Assembly (NCBI RefSeq): GCF_015234355.1
Contig: NZ_JADGMV010000009.1
Span: 62,001-126,000 of the forward strand
DNA from: Psychrobacter sp. NG25
GTDB lineage: Bacteria; Pseudomonadota; Gammaproteobacteria; Pseudomonadales; Moraxellaceae
DNA length: 64,000 bases
Reading direction: 5' to 3'
The notes under the pieces were generated by a model, which worked only from the letters and a program-made list of their open reading frames with translations, was not told the DNA's origin and did not search any database. Below are positions 18,401 to 25,889 of the stretch, one piece after another (position 1 is the first letter of the stretch; every line of letters starts with the position of its first letter). The translations under genes and the position numbers were made by a program.

Positions 18401-18590
18401 GCATCATCGCGGTGTCGATTGGCAGCGTAAAATGCGTGCGTCAATATTGTCAGTGACGGTTGCTGATTTACAGCGCGTTGCCAAGCAATATCTGCAAGGG
18501 CAGAAGCATGCGCGTGCGGTATTGGCGCCTTATGATAAAGAAGAGGCCGTTAAAAATCTTGGCTTTAACGTTTGTAAAATAAAGAGCTAA
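15498..18590 (+). CDS. M16C zinc metallopeptidase, PreP-like (insulinase family)
   Basis: About 1030 residues. The inverted zinc motif H71-V-L-E74-H75 lies in [22 protein letters not shown], and NEMKGAMS carries the distal Glu region. The length, and a second inactive half containing [13 protein letters not shown], fit the presequence-protease (PreP/Cym1) subfamily, whose two halves close around unfolded peptides and degrade them. ATG 15498 is chosen because AAGGA lies six bases upstream; an ATG at 15456 would add 14 residues. No signal peptide is seen, so it should act in the cytoplasm. The gene stands alone with a strong terminator. Confidence 0.9.
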   Translation: [1030 protein letters not shown]

Positions 18591-18653
18591 TATCGCTTTT
18601 TGTATAAGAAATCTTTAAATGAAAGCCAGATCTTGATAGTGAGCATTAAACAG

Positions 18654-18684
18654 GCAGACAATACTAAAATATTGTCTGCTTTTA
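18654..18684 (+). terminator. Terminator of the PreP-like gene
   Basis: GCAGACAATA and TATTGTCTGC are exact reverse complements around a six-base loop, followed by TTTTATTTT. Confidence 0.9.
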
Positions 18685-18748
18685 TTTTGGCTGCAAGTAA
18701 TTTAAGATGGGGCTATTTTGTATTAGCAGTTAATTAATAGGAATCAAC

Positions 18749-19213
18749 TTGGCAAATAAACCCATCATAGAAGTGACTGAGTACACCAAATCTTATAAAA
18801 GCTTGTTAGTGTATGCTGTTTTTTATGCACTTAGCTATGTGCTGTTGACGTATGTCTTGAATCAACTGGATTTTATAGTGGGCGGTGTGCTTTTAACCGT
18901 TGCTATCATTGCTGTGCTAAATATGGCAGTGACGTTTTTATTTCGTAAGCGTCAACATCGAGGGTTGGACAAGGCTGAATGTGGTCGTATTGCCGTTCTC
19001 TCTGTGCTGATGATTACCGCTGTATCAGTGGTTATGTTTGTACTAAATATGAATGTACTTATAACAAGTATGAATATCAATATCACATGGGTAGACATTC
19101 ATGATAGTGGCATGCATAAAGTAATGGCAGTGGTGGGAATTGTTACCTTAATTATTCATTATGCCGTCATTTTTTATAGTTTGTGGTACATGCAAAGGTT
19201 GTGGAAGACATGA
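18749..19213 (+). CDS. Small four-helix membrane protein of unknown function
   Basis: I do not recognise the family. The 154 residues start at a TTG preceded by AGGA at a good distance; no ATG occurs in frame before residue 59. Four hydrophobic segments are visible (YAVFYALSYVLLTYVL, VGGVLLTVAIIAVLNMAVTFLF, IAVLSVLMITAVSVVMFVL, VVGIVTLIIHYAVIFYSLWYM) with a basic loop RKRQHRGLDK between the second and third. It is a likely inner-membrane protein. It stands between two terminators, so it is probably transcribed alone. Confidence 0.65.
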   Translation: MANKPIIEVTEYTKSYKSLLVYAVFYALSYVLLTYVLNQLDFIVGGVLLTVAIIAVLNMAVTFLFRKRQHRGLDKAECGRIAVLSVLMITAVSVVMFVLNMNVLITSMNINITWVDIHDSGMHKVMAVVGIVTLIIHYAVIFYSLWYMQRLWKT

Positions 19214-19247
19214 TAAGTTTTGTAAGGCGATTAAAGTGTTAGGCAAT

Positions 19248-19282
19248 AAAAAGCCGCTATTTCTATTCGAGATAGCGGTTTT
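19248..19282. terminator. Bidirectional terminator between convergent genes
   Basis: AAAAAGCCGCTAT and ATAGCGGTTTTT form a perfect stem with A and T runs on either side. It serves the membrane protein gene on the plus strand and the Nudix gene on the minus strand. Confidence 0.85.
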
Positions 19283-19312
19283 TAACAGATAGACGGGTTG
19301 TTGAGCCGACGT

Positions 19313-19876
19313 TTAAAAACGTTTGATACTTTGGTCTTTGCCGATATGATCTTGATGTATAGGGAAGTCAGCATGGTCATCGAATTGCTTGCGGTCTTCA
19401 AAATAGCTTTTTAGAGTGCGACGTATGGCTTCAAAAGCAATCTCATCCCATGGAATATCTTCTTCGGCAAACAAAGCCGAGTCAAGGCTTTCAGAGCCAA
19501 TTCCATAAGCACCGTCTTTGAGATCAGCTAAATAAATAGAGTATATTTGCCCGATATCTGGAATATCATATAGGCAGTATAAGTGTGGATTGATAACGAC
19601 TGCTTCAGCCTCTTCATAGCTTTCACGTGCAGCGCCTTCTGCCATGGTTTCACCGTTTTCCATAAAACCAGCTGGTAACGTCCATAAACCGTATTGAGGC
19701 TCAATGGCACGGCGACATAGCAGTACTCTGTTTTTATGTACGACAAGTGAACCACAAATAACCTTTGGGTTCTCGTAATGAATATAGTTGCAGTTTGGGC
19801 ATACCAAGCGCGGTATATTATCTGTAGGTGGTATCTTTCGTTCTGCTTTATGACCGCATTGGAGACAATAGCTCAT
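19313..19876 (-). CDS. Nudix hydrolase with N-terminal zinc ribbon
   Basis: The product has 187 residues. It opens with a zinc ribbon (C-x2-C at residues 4-7, then C-x2-C in LVCPNCNYIHYENPK), the Nudix_N_2 arrangement. The Nudix box runs from GFMENGE to RESYEEAEA, with the catalytic R-E-x2-E-E core; the Gly near its end is replaced by Glu. Such proteins hydrolyse nucleoside diphosphate derivatives, often NADH, ADP-ribose or FAD, in the cytoplasm; the substrate is not evident. The last 25 residues, rich in Asp and His, are unlike the family core. Transcribed alone toward a shared terminator. Confidence 0.85.
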   Translation of the reverse strand: MSYCLQCGHKAERKIPPTDNIPRLVCPNCNYIHYENPKVICGSLVVHKNRVLLCRRAIEPQYGLWTLPAGFMENGETMAEGAARESYEEAEAVVINPHLYCLYDIPDIGQIYSIYLADLKDGAYGIGSESLDSALFAEEDIPWDEIAFEAIRRTLKSYFEDRKQFDDHADFPIHQDHIGKDQSIKRF

Positions 19877-19940
19877 ATCAACTGCCTTGTATAATGATAG
19901 TAGGAATAAAAAATAGATAAGAAAAAGATGTCATTATTTT

Positions 19941-19956
19941 AAGAATTATCATTCTT
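19941..19956. promoter_or_regulatory. Possible Fur-box-like palindrome upstream of the Nudix gene
   Basis: AAGAAT-TATC-ATTCTT is a palindrome; on the minus strand it reads AATGATAATTCTTA, matching about 13 of 19 positions of the Fur consensus. It lies 65 bp before the Nudix start. The rest of the 481-bp gap 19877-20357 holds short degenerate repeats of TTTATGG/TTTATAGCC near 19990-20040 and no gene. Confidence 0.25.
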
Positions 19957-20357
19957 ATTGTAGGCTGATAGCCCATCTTGTTTTCATTTATGGCCAATCC
20001 GTTTATGGTTAAACCATTTATAGCCAAACTGTTTTACATTGGCTAGATCATCGCGTTCACCACTATTAGCATTTGGCTGTCTTTTATTTAAACTGTTTGG
20101 ACTCGCTTATAGTCGCCGTGCTTCAGTCTAAGATAACACAAATTTTGTCGTACTAGCAGTGCTCGTAAAAACAGCCCGTTTGTAGCTGATTAATTTTGAT
20201 ATTCTTACTATGTACTTGCGAATACCTTATATAAGGAGCTGCGGTCACATAAAGCATGTGCAGTGATAACGTATATTGCGCTAACATCGACTAACAATAA
20301 AAGAGATAAACTTATCGTGACGATTATGAATACTGATAAAAACATAGGGCAATTATA

Positions 20358-21095
20358 ATGCTACTTCCACCACAGTCTGTAAGTTTGGATGAATTTTCAG
20401 TCGCTGTGCCAACCTTTATTCGTTATCCCACGCTCAGAAGGCTGGCTGAGCGGGTGCAACGTGAAACTTTAAATACCGTTACTGGTTCAATAATGCCTGA
20501 CTCTTATCAGGGTTCTCACAGTGCTCGTCTCTTAGACAGCCTGTATCAAACGCCGATTGCGGATGCCTCAGTATTGGTAGCCATTACTCATGAGCGTCGT
20601 CCTAAGTTGTTATTGACGCTTCGGGCTGCTCATATGAACAGTCATGCGGGCGAGGTGTCTTGTGTGGGCGGTAAACATGATCAGGGCGATGGCAATAATG
20701 TCATCACAGCTTTACGTGAAGCCTGTGAAGAGACGGCACTACCGTCTAATAAAGTCCAACTGATCGGCCAACTGCCTATTCAGACCTCTAAAAGCGGTAT
20801 GAGTGTCAGACCTATCGTTGCGCTCATTGCCCCAGATCTGATATTGGTGCCAGAACCTGGAGAAATCTCACGCATTTTTTGGGCAGACTTTGAATCTTTA
20901 GTCACTCAGCCTACTGTGGAGTACGCAGTGGAGTATGCAATGCAAGATGAAAAGGCGACCATTCTCACGCCCAGCTGGCAAGTGGATGGTGAAACGGTAT
21001 GGGGTCTAACAGGTCGAGTGATTGCTAGCTTATTAGAAACAGGCTTTGATCGGCAGCTCGACTGGTACTACCGTATACAAGACACAAGGTTATAG
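20358..21095 (+). CDS. Nudix hydrolase of the CoA-pyrophosphatase (NudL) type
   Basis: The 245-residue protein has LLTLRAAHMNSHAGEVSCVGGKHDQGD, which matches the NudL signature LLT-R-x-H-x-G-x-(V/I)-x-F-P-G-G although FPGG reads CVGG here, followed by the Nudix core ALREACEETAL. Enzymes of this group cut coenzyme A to 4-phosphopantetheine and 3',5'-ADP. The altered FPGG leaves the exact substrate open. The start ATG has no strong ribosome site (GGGCAATTATA). The stop codon TAG lies inside the first bases of a 108-bp repeat, so the present C-terminus may have been set by that insertion. Confidence 0.8.
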   Translation: MLLPPQSVSLDEFSVAVPTFIRYPTLRRLAERVQRETLNTVTGSIMPDSYQGSHSARLLDSLYQTPIADASVLVAITHERRPKLLLTLRAAHMNSHAGEVSCVGGKHDQGDGNNVITALREACEETALPSNKVQLIGQLPIQTSKSGMSVRPIVALIAPDLILVPEPGEISRIFWADFESLVTQPTVEYAVEYAMQDEKATILTPSWQVDGETVWGLTGRVIASLLETGFDRQLDWYYRIQDTRL

Positions 21096-21198
21096 TCGAT
21101 CCTCTATAAATTGGATACGGTGTCAGTCTCGCTTAGTCTACTAGCTGTAGTACTTTCACTCGCCTTCCTTGTATCCAAATTATATTGAACCGACTATA
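21091..21198 (+). repeat. 108-bp interspersed palindromic repeat, copy D
   Basis: It runs from TATAGTCGATCC to TTGAACCGACTATA, and the two ends are complementary over about 28 bp (…TTGGATAC against GTATCCAA…). Internal CACTCGCCTTCCTTGTA corresponds to CACTCGGTTGCTTTGTA in the copy at 63711. It separates two convergent genes and may double as their terminator, but no T-run is present. Confidence 0.75.
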
Positions 21199-21208
21199 TT
21201 GTGATTAT

Positions 21209-22558
21209 TTACTTATAGTAGTCATCATTTTTCTTTAGCCACCAGTTCATATTATCTTGGCGTTTGAATCGGAATGCTTCTAGTTTTTTAGCAACACTCT
21301 GATTGTGCTGACGTGCGGTATCCAGCGCAAAAAGAATCGGTACTGAAGACAAGACACCAAAACGTATCTTAGATTTCGGTAAATCTAGCCCATCACCAAT
21401 ATCATCACCAACCAACGTACGTGTCACGCTGGCATTGACCATTTCAACGAAGCGTCCACGTCTATTGTCCTCACCCATAAGCTGGCGTGGTAAGTCATGT
21501 AACGCTTTTGCCAGTGGCTGTCCCATCTTAAAATCAAGTTGTTGGATAGAGAGGTAGGTATAGAGCCACTCCCAACAGGCGGCCTCATCTTTTGGCAAGC
21601 GATCCAAATCAACGCCCATCCAGTAGCTGGCCAGATTCCATAAATGCAAAATCCCTTCCGCTTCTTCGGTGCTGATGCGTGCACCCAGTAGTCGCAGTCC
21701 GCGCATAATCAATAATGAGAACTGTAAATGCGTGGCAATCATGTCGGTTTGATTGATGGGAATGCCCCAATAATCAGTATTCCAGCTGCCATCAGGATTA
21801 CGGTGCTGATCTACCTCTGCTATGACGCCAGTGACAGCATTACCTTTACCTTTCAGTAGATTCTGCCGTACTAAGGTATGGATTTGACGCACCTTGATAG
21901 ACTGTCGCCAGCCTTCAGAGCCAAGAGCTAGCACTTCATCAATAGGTTTTTGGTCATTGCTCATGCTCGACCGTGGATGTTCAGAGACGGCCAGTATGTA
22001 GGCATAGGTGCGCATCAGGCGAGGTAGGGCATCGTGCATCAATGCGCCAGTCTGAATCAGTGGTAAAGACAGCGCAGGGATGCTATAGCCTGCCATCAAT
22101 GCGACATTGCGCAATAGCCAAATGAGCATGAGTGGGTAACGGCGATAGGCAACCGCACCAACTTGCGCCAGCTTGGGATCGAACCAATCAGGATGGCTAC
22201 CAAATTGCGCCGTTAGCGTATTGAATGAGGGGTTTTGTACAAGGTTATTATCTACTTTTCCATCGATGATTAGTTGCTGTAATGGCTTTGCAAAACGGAT
22301 ACCATCATTAGCCAATGCATCTGCCAGTGGGTCGCCAACATCGTAACCTGCGACTATCTCATCTAGTAGGTCTTGCGAGATGACAAAGTTTTTGGGTAAT
22401 AAATAGCGTTTGATGCGCTTTAGGACTTGTAGGTCGCTGTGGTCATCTATCGCAGTGGTACGCCCATGACGTAGATAAGATTCTACTGACGGCTGCTTAT
22501 GAGGTGAGATGCTATCAGTTACTGTTTTATTGATATCGATTGAATCCATATTTATCAA
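21209..22558 (-). CDS. MpaB/latex-clearing-like oxygenase family protein (DUF2236)
   Basis: The product has 449 residues. The segments VRQIHTLVRQNLL and INQTDMIATHLQFSLLIMRGLRLLG match the DUF2236 / ER-bound oxygenase MpaB family, related to rubber oxygenase Lcp, in which conserved His residues hold a b-type haem. Fungal MpaB cleaves a farnesyl chain; bacterial members are largely uncharacterised. One hydrophobic stretch (LMLIWLLRNVALMAGYSIPALSLPLI) may associate with the membrane. No signal peptide is seen. The lipoprotein gene in front ends 32 bp upstream, so the two are probably co-transcribed. Confidence 0.75.
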   Translation of the reverse strand: MINMDSIDINKTVTDSISPHKQPSVESYLRHGRTTAIDDHSDLQVLKRIKRYLLPKNFVISQDLLDEIVAGYDVGDPLADALANDGIRFAKPLQQLIIDGKVDNNLVQNPSFNTLTAQFGSHPDWFDPKLAQVGAVAYRRYPLMLIWLLRNVALMAGYSIPALSLPLIQTGALMHDALPRLMRTYAYILAVSEHPRSSMSNDQKPIDEVLALGSEGWRQSIKVRQIHTLVRQNLLKGKGNAVTGVIAEVDQHRNPDGSWNTDYWGIPINQTDMIATHLQFSLLIMRGLRLLGARISTEEAEGILHLWNLASYWMGVDLDRLPKDEAACWEWLYTYLSIQQLDFKMGQPLAKALHDLPRQLMGEDNRRGRFVEMVNASVTRTLVGDDIGDGLDLPKSKIRFGVLSSVPILFALDTARQHNQSVAKKLEAFRFKRQDNMNWWLKKNDDYYK

Positions 22559-22590
22559 GTGCCGTTATGGTTGGACTTTCTCATCACGCC

Positions 22591-23175
22591 CTAATGTCTA
22601 TTCTTCTGATTTAATGAGTCCAATTGCCTTTGCGTGTTATCGATACGACGTTTGATTTGGCGTCGCTCATCAGCGAGTAATAGTAAACGTGCACGTGCCT
22701 CTTTTTCATTGGCAAAGCCTAGCATCGCACCACCTTCCAATTTATCGAATTCTTCTTGGTATTCTTCTAACAGTCTTTTATCACTATCTAGTTGATTCTC
22801 TAACGTATAGTAATCTAAACCACGCTGGTTGGCTTGTTGTAGCGTACTCGCTATGGCGACTGGACAGACATTATTGAGCTTGCGTCCACGTCTACCAAGG
22901 TTATAGGCGTTATCAGTGATGCAGTATTGTTTGAGCCCTAACTGGCGACCGCGCTCCCATGCTTGATAGTCAGGAGCCACGTTGGCCTTGGCACAGGCTT
23001 TGGCATGTGATGCTAAGCGGTCTGATTGATAGCCTGCGACGCCATCATTATAGCCGATAGCCTGCCAGTCGCCGATGAGGCATTCTTGTTTAGAGAGGGT
23101 GGCACATCCTGATAGTAGAGAAATGCTACCAATGATAGCCATACTTGATGAGAGTCGCTTTATAAACCGTCGCAC
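22591..23175 (-). CDS. DUF2799 lipoprotein
   Basis: The 194-residue product starts with a basic n-region and a hydrophobic core ending LLSGC, a lipobox with the modified Cys near residue 24. The body CLIGDWQAIGYNDGVAGY, then AWERGRQLGLKQYCITDNAYNLGRRG, matches DUF2799, a periplasmic-facing lipoprotein family of unknown role. The last 60 residues are charged and predicted coiled coil (LDSDKRLLEEYQEEFDKLEGG, then KRRIDNTQRQLDSL). GGAGACAAGGGTGCGACG provides ribosome-site purines. It precedes the MpaB-like gene in the same direction. Confidence 0.82.
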   Translation of the reverse strand: MRRFIKRLSSSMAIIGSISLLSGCATLSKQECLIGDWQAIGYNDGVAGYQSDRLASHAKACAKANVAPDYQAWERGRQLGLKQYCITDNAYNLGRRGRKLNNVCPVAIASTLQQANQRGLDYYTLENQLDSDKRLLEEYQEEFDKLEGGAMLGFANEKEARARLLLLADERRQIKRRIDNTQRQLDSLNQKNRH

Positions 23176-23338
23176 CCTTGTCTCCTATAGCGATGTGCCT
23201 GAATTTTAATATCCTGAAGTCAGAACATTTTTAAGTAGAAAACCCTTAAGCTAAAAAACTCTTAAGCCAAAACACCTTAAAGGCTTGGGCAATGAGCCAC
23301 TTATTCGCTGTATCGCTCTTAAGTGGCTTACCTTATTA

Positions 23339-24541
23339 TCAATGCGGGCGAGTCAAATCAACTGACGTACCACTTACATTGTCTTTTAAACTGACTTTGA
23401 GCATGATGTAACCGGCAATACCTGAAACGATTGAACCCATGATGATACCTAAGCGCTCATCGAACATGGCAGTATCGCCAGCGAATGCTAAGCCACCGAT
23501 GAATAAACTCATGGTAAAGCCCACACCGCATAGTAAAGCAGCGCCATAAACCTGCTTATAGTTCATGCCTCTAGGCATCGTTGAGATGCCAAGTTTAAAG
23601 ATTAACCAGCACATGACCATGACACCAACTTGCTTACCGATGAATAGACCAGCAGCGATACCGAGCGGGACAGAGTGGAACAATTCCGCCAATCCTGCAC
23701 CTTTGAGTGATATGCCTGAGTTTGCAAATGCGAATAATGGCAAGATACCAAAGGCAACGGTATTATGAAGATCGTGCTCTAACTCCTCAAGCGGAGAGTG
23801 CTCAGGATCCGTGCGGTCAAACATAGGTATAAATAGTGCTAAGACCACACCAGCCAAGGTAGCATGAATGCCAGACTTGAGTACGGCGACCCACATAATC
23901 ACACCGATGAGTAGATAAGGCGTGATACTAGTGACATTGCGGCGATTAAGGATATATAAGAAAGGCAGACATAACGCGGCTAATGCCAATGACTGTAAGG
24001 ACAAATCACTGGTATAAAATAAAGCGATAATCAAAATCGCACCGATATCATCAAAGATAGCAATCGATACCAAGAATACTTTTAGGGAGTTGGGAACGCG
24101 GTTGCCTAATAAGCTTAAGATACCAAGCGCAAATGCAATATCTGTGGCCGCAGGAATCGCCCATCCTTTCCAGAACTCAGGCTCATTATAGTTAAAGAGT
24201 AGGTAAACGATAGCGGGGGCAATCATGCCGCCCAATGCCGCACCCGCTGGTAGTATGATTTGTTTGACGTTAGATAGCTCGCCAATTAAGACTTCACGTT
24301 TGAGCTCAAGGCCAACTAAGAAAAAGAAAATCGCCATCAGACCATCGTTGATCCAGTGATGCGCGTCTTTAGCGATAGCAAATTCACCGATTTGGATAGC
24401 AACAGGGGCATGGATAAAGCCTTCATACCACGTATTAAGAGGGGAGTTAGCAATAATCATTGCAGCAATAGCAGCCAATGCTAAGACAATACCACCTGCC
24501 GCCTCAAACTCAAAAAATGCTTTAATCCTTCGTATTGCCAT
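23339..24541 (-). CDS. nhaA: Na+/H+ antiporter NhaA
   Basis: About 400 residues; ATG 24541 is preferred because GAGGAT lies just upstream, while an ATG at 24565 adds eight residues. The twelve-helix inner-membrane protein shows the NhaA hallmarks: [30 protein letters not shown] (helix IV Asp) and [16 protein letters not shown] with the paired Asp residues of helix V that bind Na+. It exchanges cytoplasmic Na+ for external protons and controls pH and salt balance. A pH sensor or nhaR regulator is not adjacent. The gene stands alone. Confidence 0.97.
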   Translation of the reverse strand: MAIRRIKAFFEFEAAGGIVLALAAIAAMIIANSPLNTWYEGFIHAPVAIQIGEFAIAKDAHHWINDGLMAIFFFLVGLELKREVLIGELSNVKQIILPAGAALGGMIAPAIVYLLFNYNEPEFWKGWAIPAATDIAFALGILSLLGNRVPNSLKVFLVSIAIFDDIGAILIIALFYTSDLSLQSLALAALCLPFLYILNRRNVTSITPYLLIGVIMWVAVLKSGIHATLAGVVLALFIPMFDRTDPEHSPLEELEHDLHNTVAFGILPLFAFANSGISLKGAGLAELFHSVPLGIAAGLFIGKQVGVMVMCWLIFKLGISTMPRGMNYKQVYGAALLCGVGFTMSLFIGGLAFAGDTAMFDERLGIIMGSIVSGIAGYIMLKVSLKDNVSGTSVDLTRPH

Positions 24542-24864
24542 ATCATCCTCATTTGCTAAATACAATTTACTAAATAGTTCAATAACTTCAAATATCTATA
24601 CTACTGCTCTCAACGATATAGTAGCCAGACAAGAACAGTTTCTCATACTCTTATTAATATACACAACAAAATACGTCAATCAAAAACCATTAGCTCAGCA
24701 CATTAGTAATAGCGATGTGACAAAGTTGAGGTCATAGATAAAAATACAGCCAGTCGATACAATCTTTAATCAGACTGCTTTTATCTTGCGTATTTGGTAA
24801 GTGGTTAGACAAATTTAACAGACTTTGCCATGTTTTTGGTTTTTTTTAGCCCTTTATCTCTATA

Positions 24865-24999
24865 ATGAGCGACATTAGTAAAACCAATAGCTACCCTAAA
24901 AGCGACTTCAATAGCAACTTTAATAACAGTATTAATAACAATGTTAATAGAAATGCTAATAGCAGTATTTTAAATCTAATTCCCAAAGCCGATTTTTAG
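24865..24999 (+). CDS. Putative Asn-rich 44-residue leader ORF
   Basis: An open frame from ATG 24865 to TAG 24999 encodes a 44-residue peptide with twelve Asn and several Ser, because the DNA beneath is a 12-bp tandem repeat whose first codon is AAT. No clear ribosome site precedes it. The stop lies inside a terminator-like hairpin, directly upstream of the TSUP permease. It could be a real leader peptide or a by-product of the repeat; I lean slightly to the latter. Confidence 0.3.
   Translation: MSDISKTNSYPKSDFNSNFNNSINNNVNRNANSSILNLIPKADF
24886..24969 (+). repeat. Seven-unit 12-bp tandem repeat
   Basis: Seven consecutive 12-bp units, best represented by AATAACAGTATT, AATAACAATGTT and AATAGCAGTATT, run without gaps. 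The first two units are the most diverged. It lies in the 497-bp gap between nhaA and the TSUP permease; the part 24542-24860 holds no other feature I can name. Confidence 0.75.
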
Positions 25000-25013
25000 G
25001 GCTTTCTTTTTCT
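24984..25013 (+). terminator. Terminator-like stem-loop ahead of the TSUP permease
   Basis: AAAGCC and GGCTTT pair around GATTTTTAG and are followed by CTTTTTC. The stem is short. Its place between the Asn-rich ORF and the permease start would suit an attenuator. Confidence 0.45.
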
Positions 25014-25038
25014 ATTATAAATTTTGCAGGTCAGTGTC

Positions 25039-25794
25039 ATGGACTTATCACTTTCACTAGAAGTCATTTTAATGCTTACGGCTGTGGCAGCGTTGGCAGG
25101 GTTTATTGATGCCATCGCGGGCGGCGGTGGTTTACTGACCATACCAGCCATGTTACTTGCTAATATCCCGCCAGTACTCACGCTAGGTACCAATAAGCTA
25201 CAGGCTGCATCAGGTGCGCTTGCAGCGTCTATTACGATGATTCGAAAAGGTGTCGTAAAGCCACAACGTATAAAAGTAGGTATTATTGCTGCTTTTATTG
25301 GTTCCGTTATCGGTACGATTGCCGTTCAGATGTCACCACCGGATTTGCTCGAAAAGCTGATTCCGTTTTTGATTGCCGCTATTGGTATCTATACATTGTT
25401 TGCGCCTAGACTTGGTGAAGTAGAGGCAGCACCACGCATATCCGAAAGTAAATGGCAAAAAGTCGTTGCACCAATCATTGGTTTTTATGATGGCTATATT
25501 GGGCCAGGCACTGGTATGTTTTTTGCGCTTGGTAATGTGGCATTGCGCGGTCGCCAGATTATAGAAGCGACAGGTGCCGCAAAAGTATTGAACCTATCTA
25601 CCAATGTAGGCTCGCTAATCTTTTTTATCATAGGCGGTAATGTCTTGTGGAAAGTAGGGCTGGCGATGATGGTTGGACAAACGATAGGGGCATACTTTGG
25701 CTCGCACATGGTGGTCAAGGGCGGTAGTAAGCTGATTCGTCCGATGATCGTGGTGGTGTGTTTGGCGATGATTACTAAATACGTATTTGGCTAA
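25039..25794 (+). CDS. TSUP (TauE/SafE) family permease
   Basis: About 251 residues from ATG 25039; a TTG at 25024 is rejected as start. Eight hydrophobic segments and the duplicated signatures AGFIDAIAGGGGLLTIPAML and GFYDGYIGPGTGMFFALG identify the TSUP family, inner-membrane carriers of sulfite, sulfoacetate, thiosulfate or related organic sulfur anions. GGTCAGTGTC provides a modest ribosome site. The gene lies behind an Asn-rich ORF and a terminator-like hairpin, and ends at a strong terminator, so it is monocistronic. The substrate is unknown. Confidence 0.9.
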   Translation: MDLSLSLEVILMLTAVAALAGFIDAIAGGGGLLTIPAMLLANIPPVLTLGTNKLQAASGALAASITMIRKGVVKPQRIKVGIIAAFIGSVIGTIAVQMSPPDLLEKLIPFLIAAIGIYTLFAPRLGEVEAAPRISESKWQKVVAPIIGFYDGYIGPGTGMFFALGNVALRGRQIIEATGAAKVLNLSTNVGSLIFFIIGGNVLWKVGLAMMVGQTIGAYFGSHMVVKGGSKLIRPMIVVVCLAMITKYVFG

Positions 25795-25826
25795 TTAGTT
25801 ATTGGTTTTACTGGTTATTGATTATA

Positions 25827-25861
25827 AAAAAACCTCAGCCAATTTTGACTGAGGTTTTTAT
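25827..25861. terminator. Bidirectional terminator, TSUP permease / dicarboxylate symporter
   Basis: AAAAAACCTCAG and CTGAGGTTTTTA pair around a ten-base loop between two convergent genes. Confidence 0.88.
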
Positions 25862-25889
25862 TTTATGGACGTCTCTTTAGCAAGCGTGG

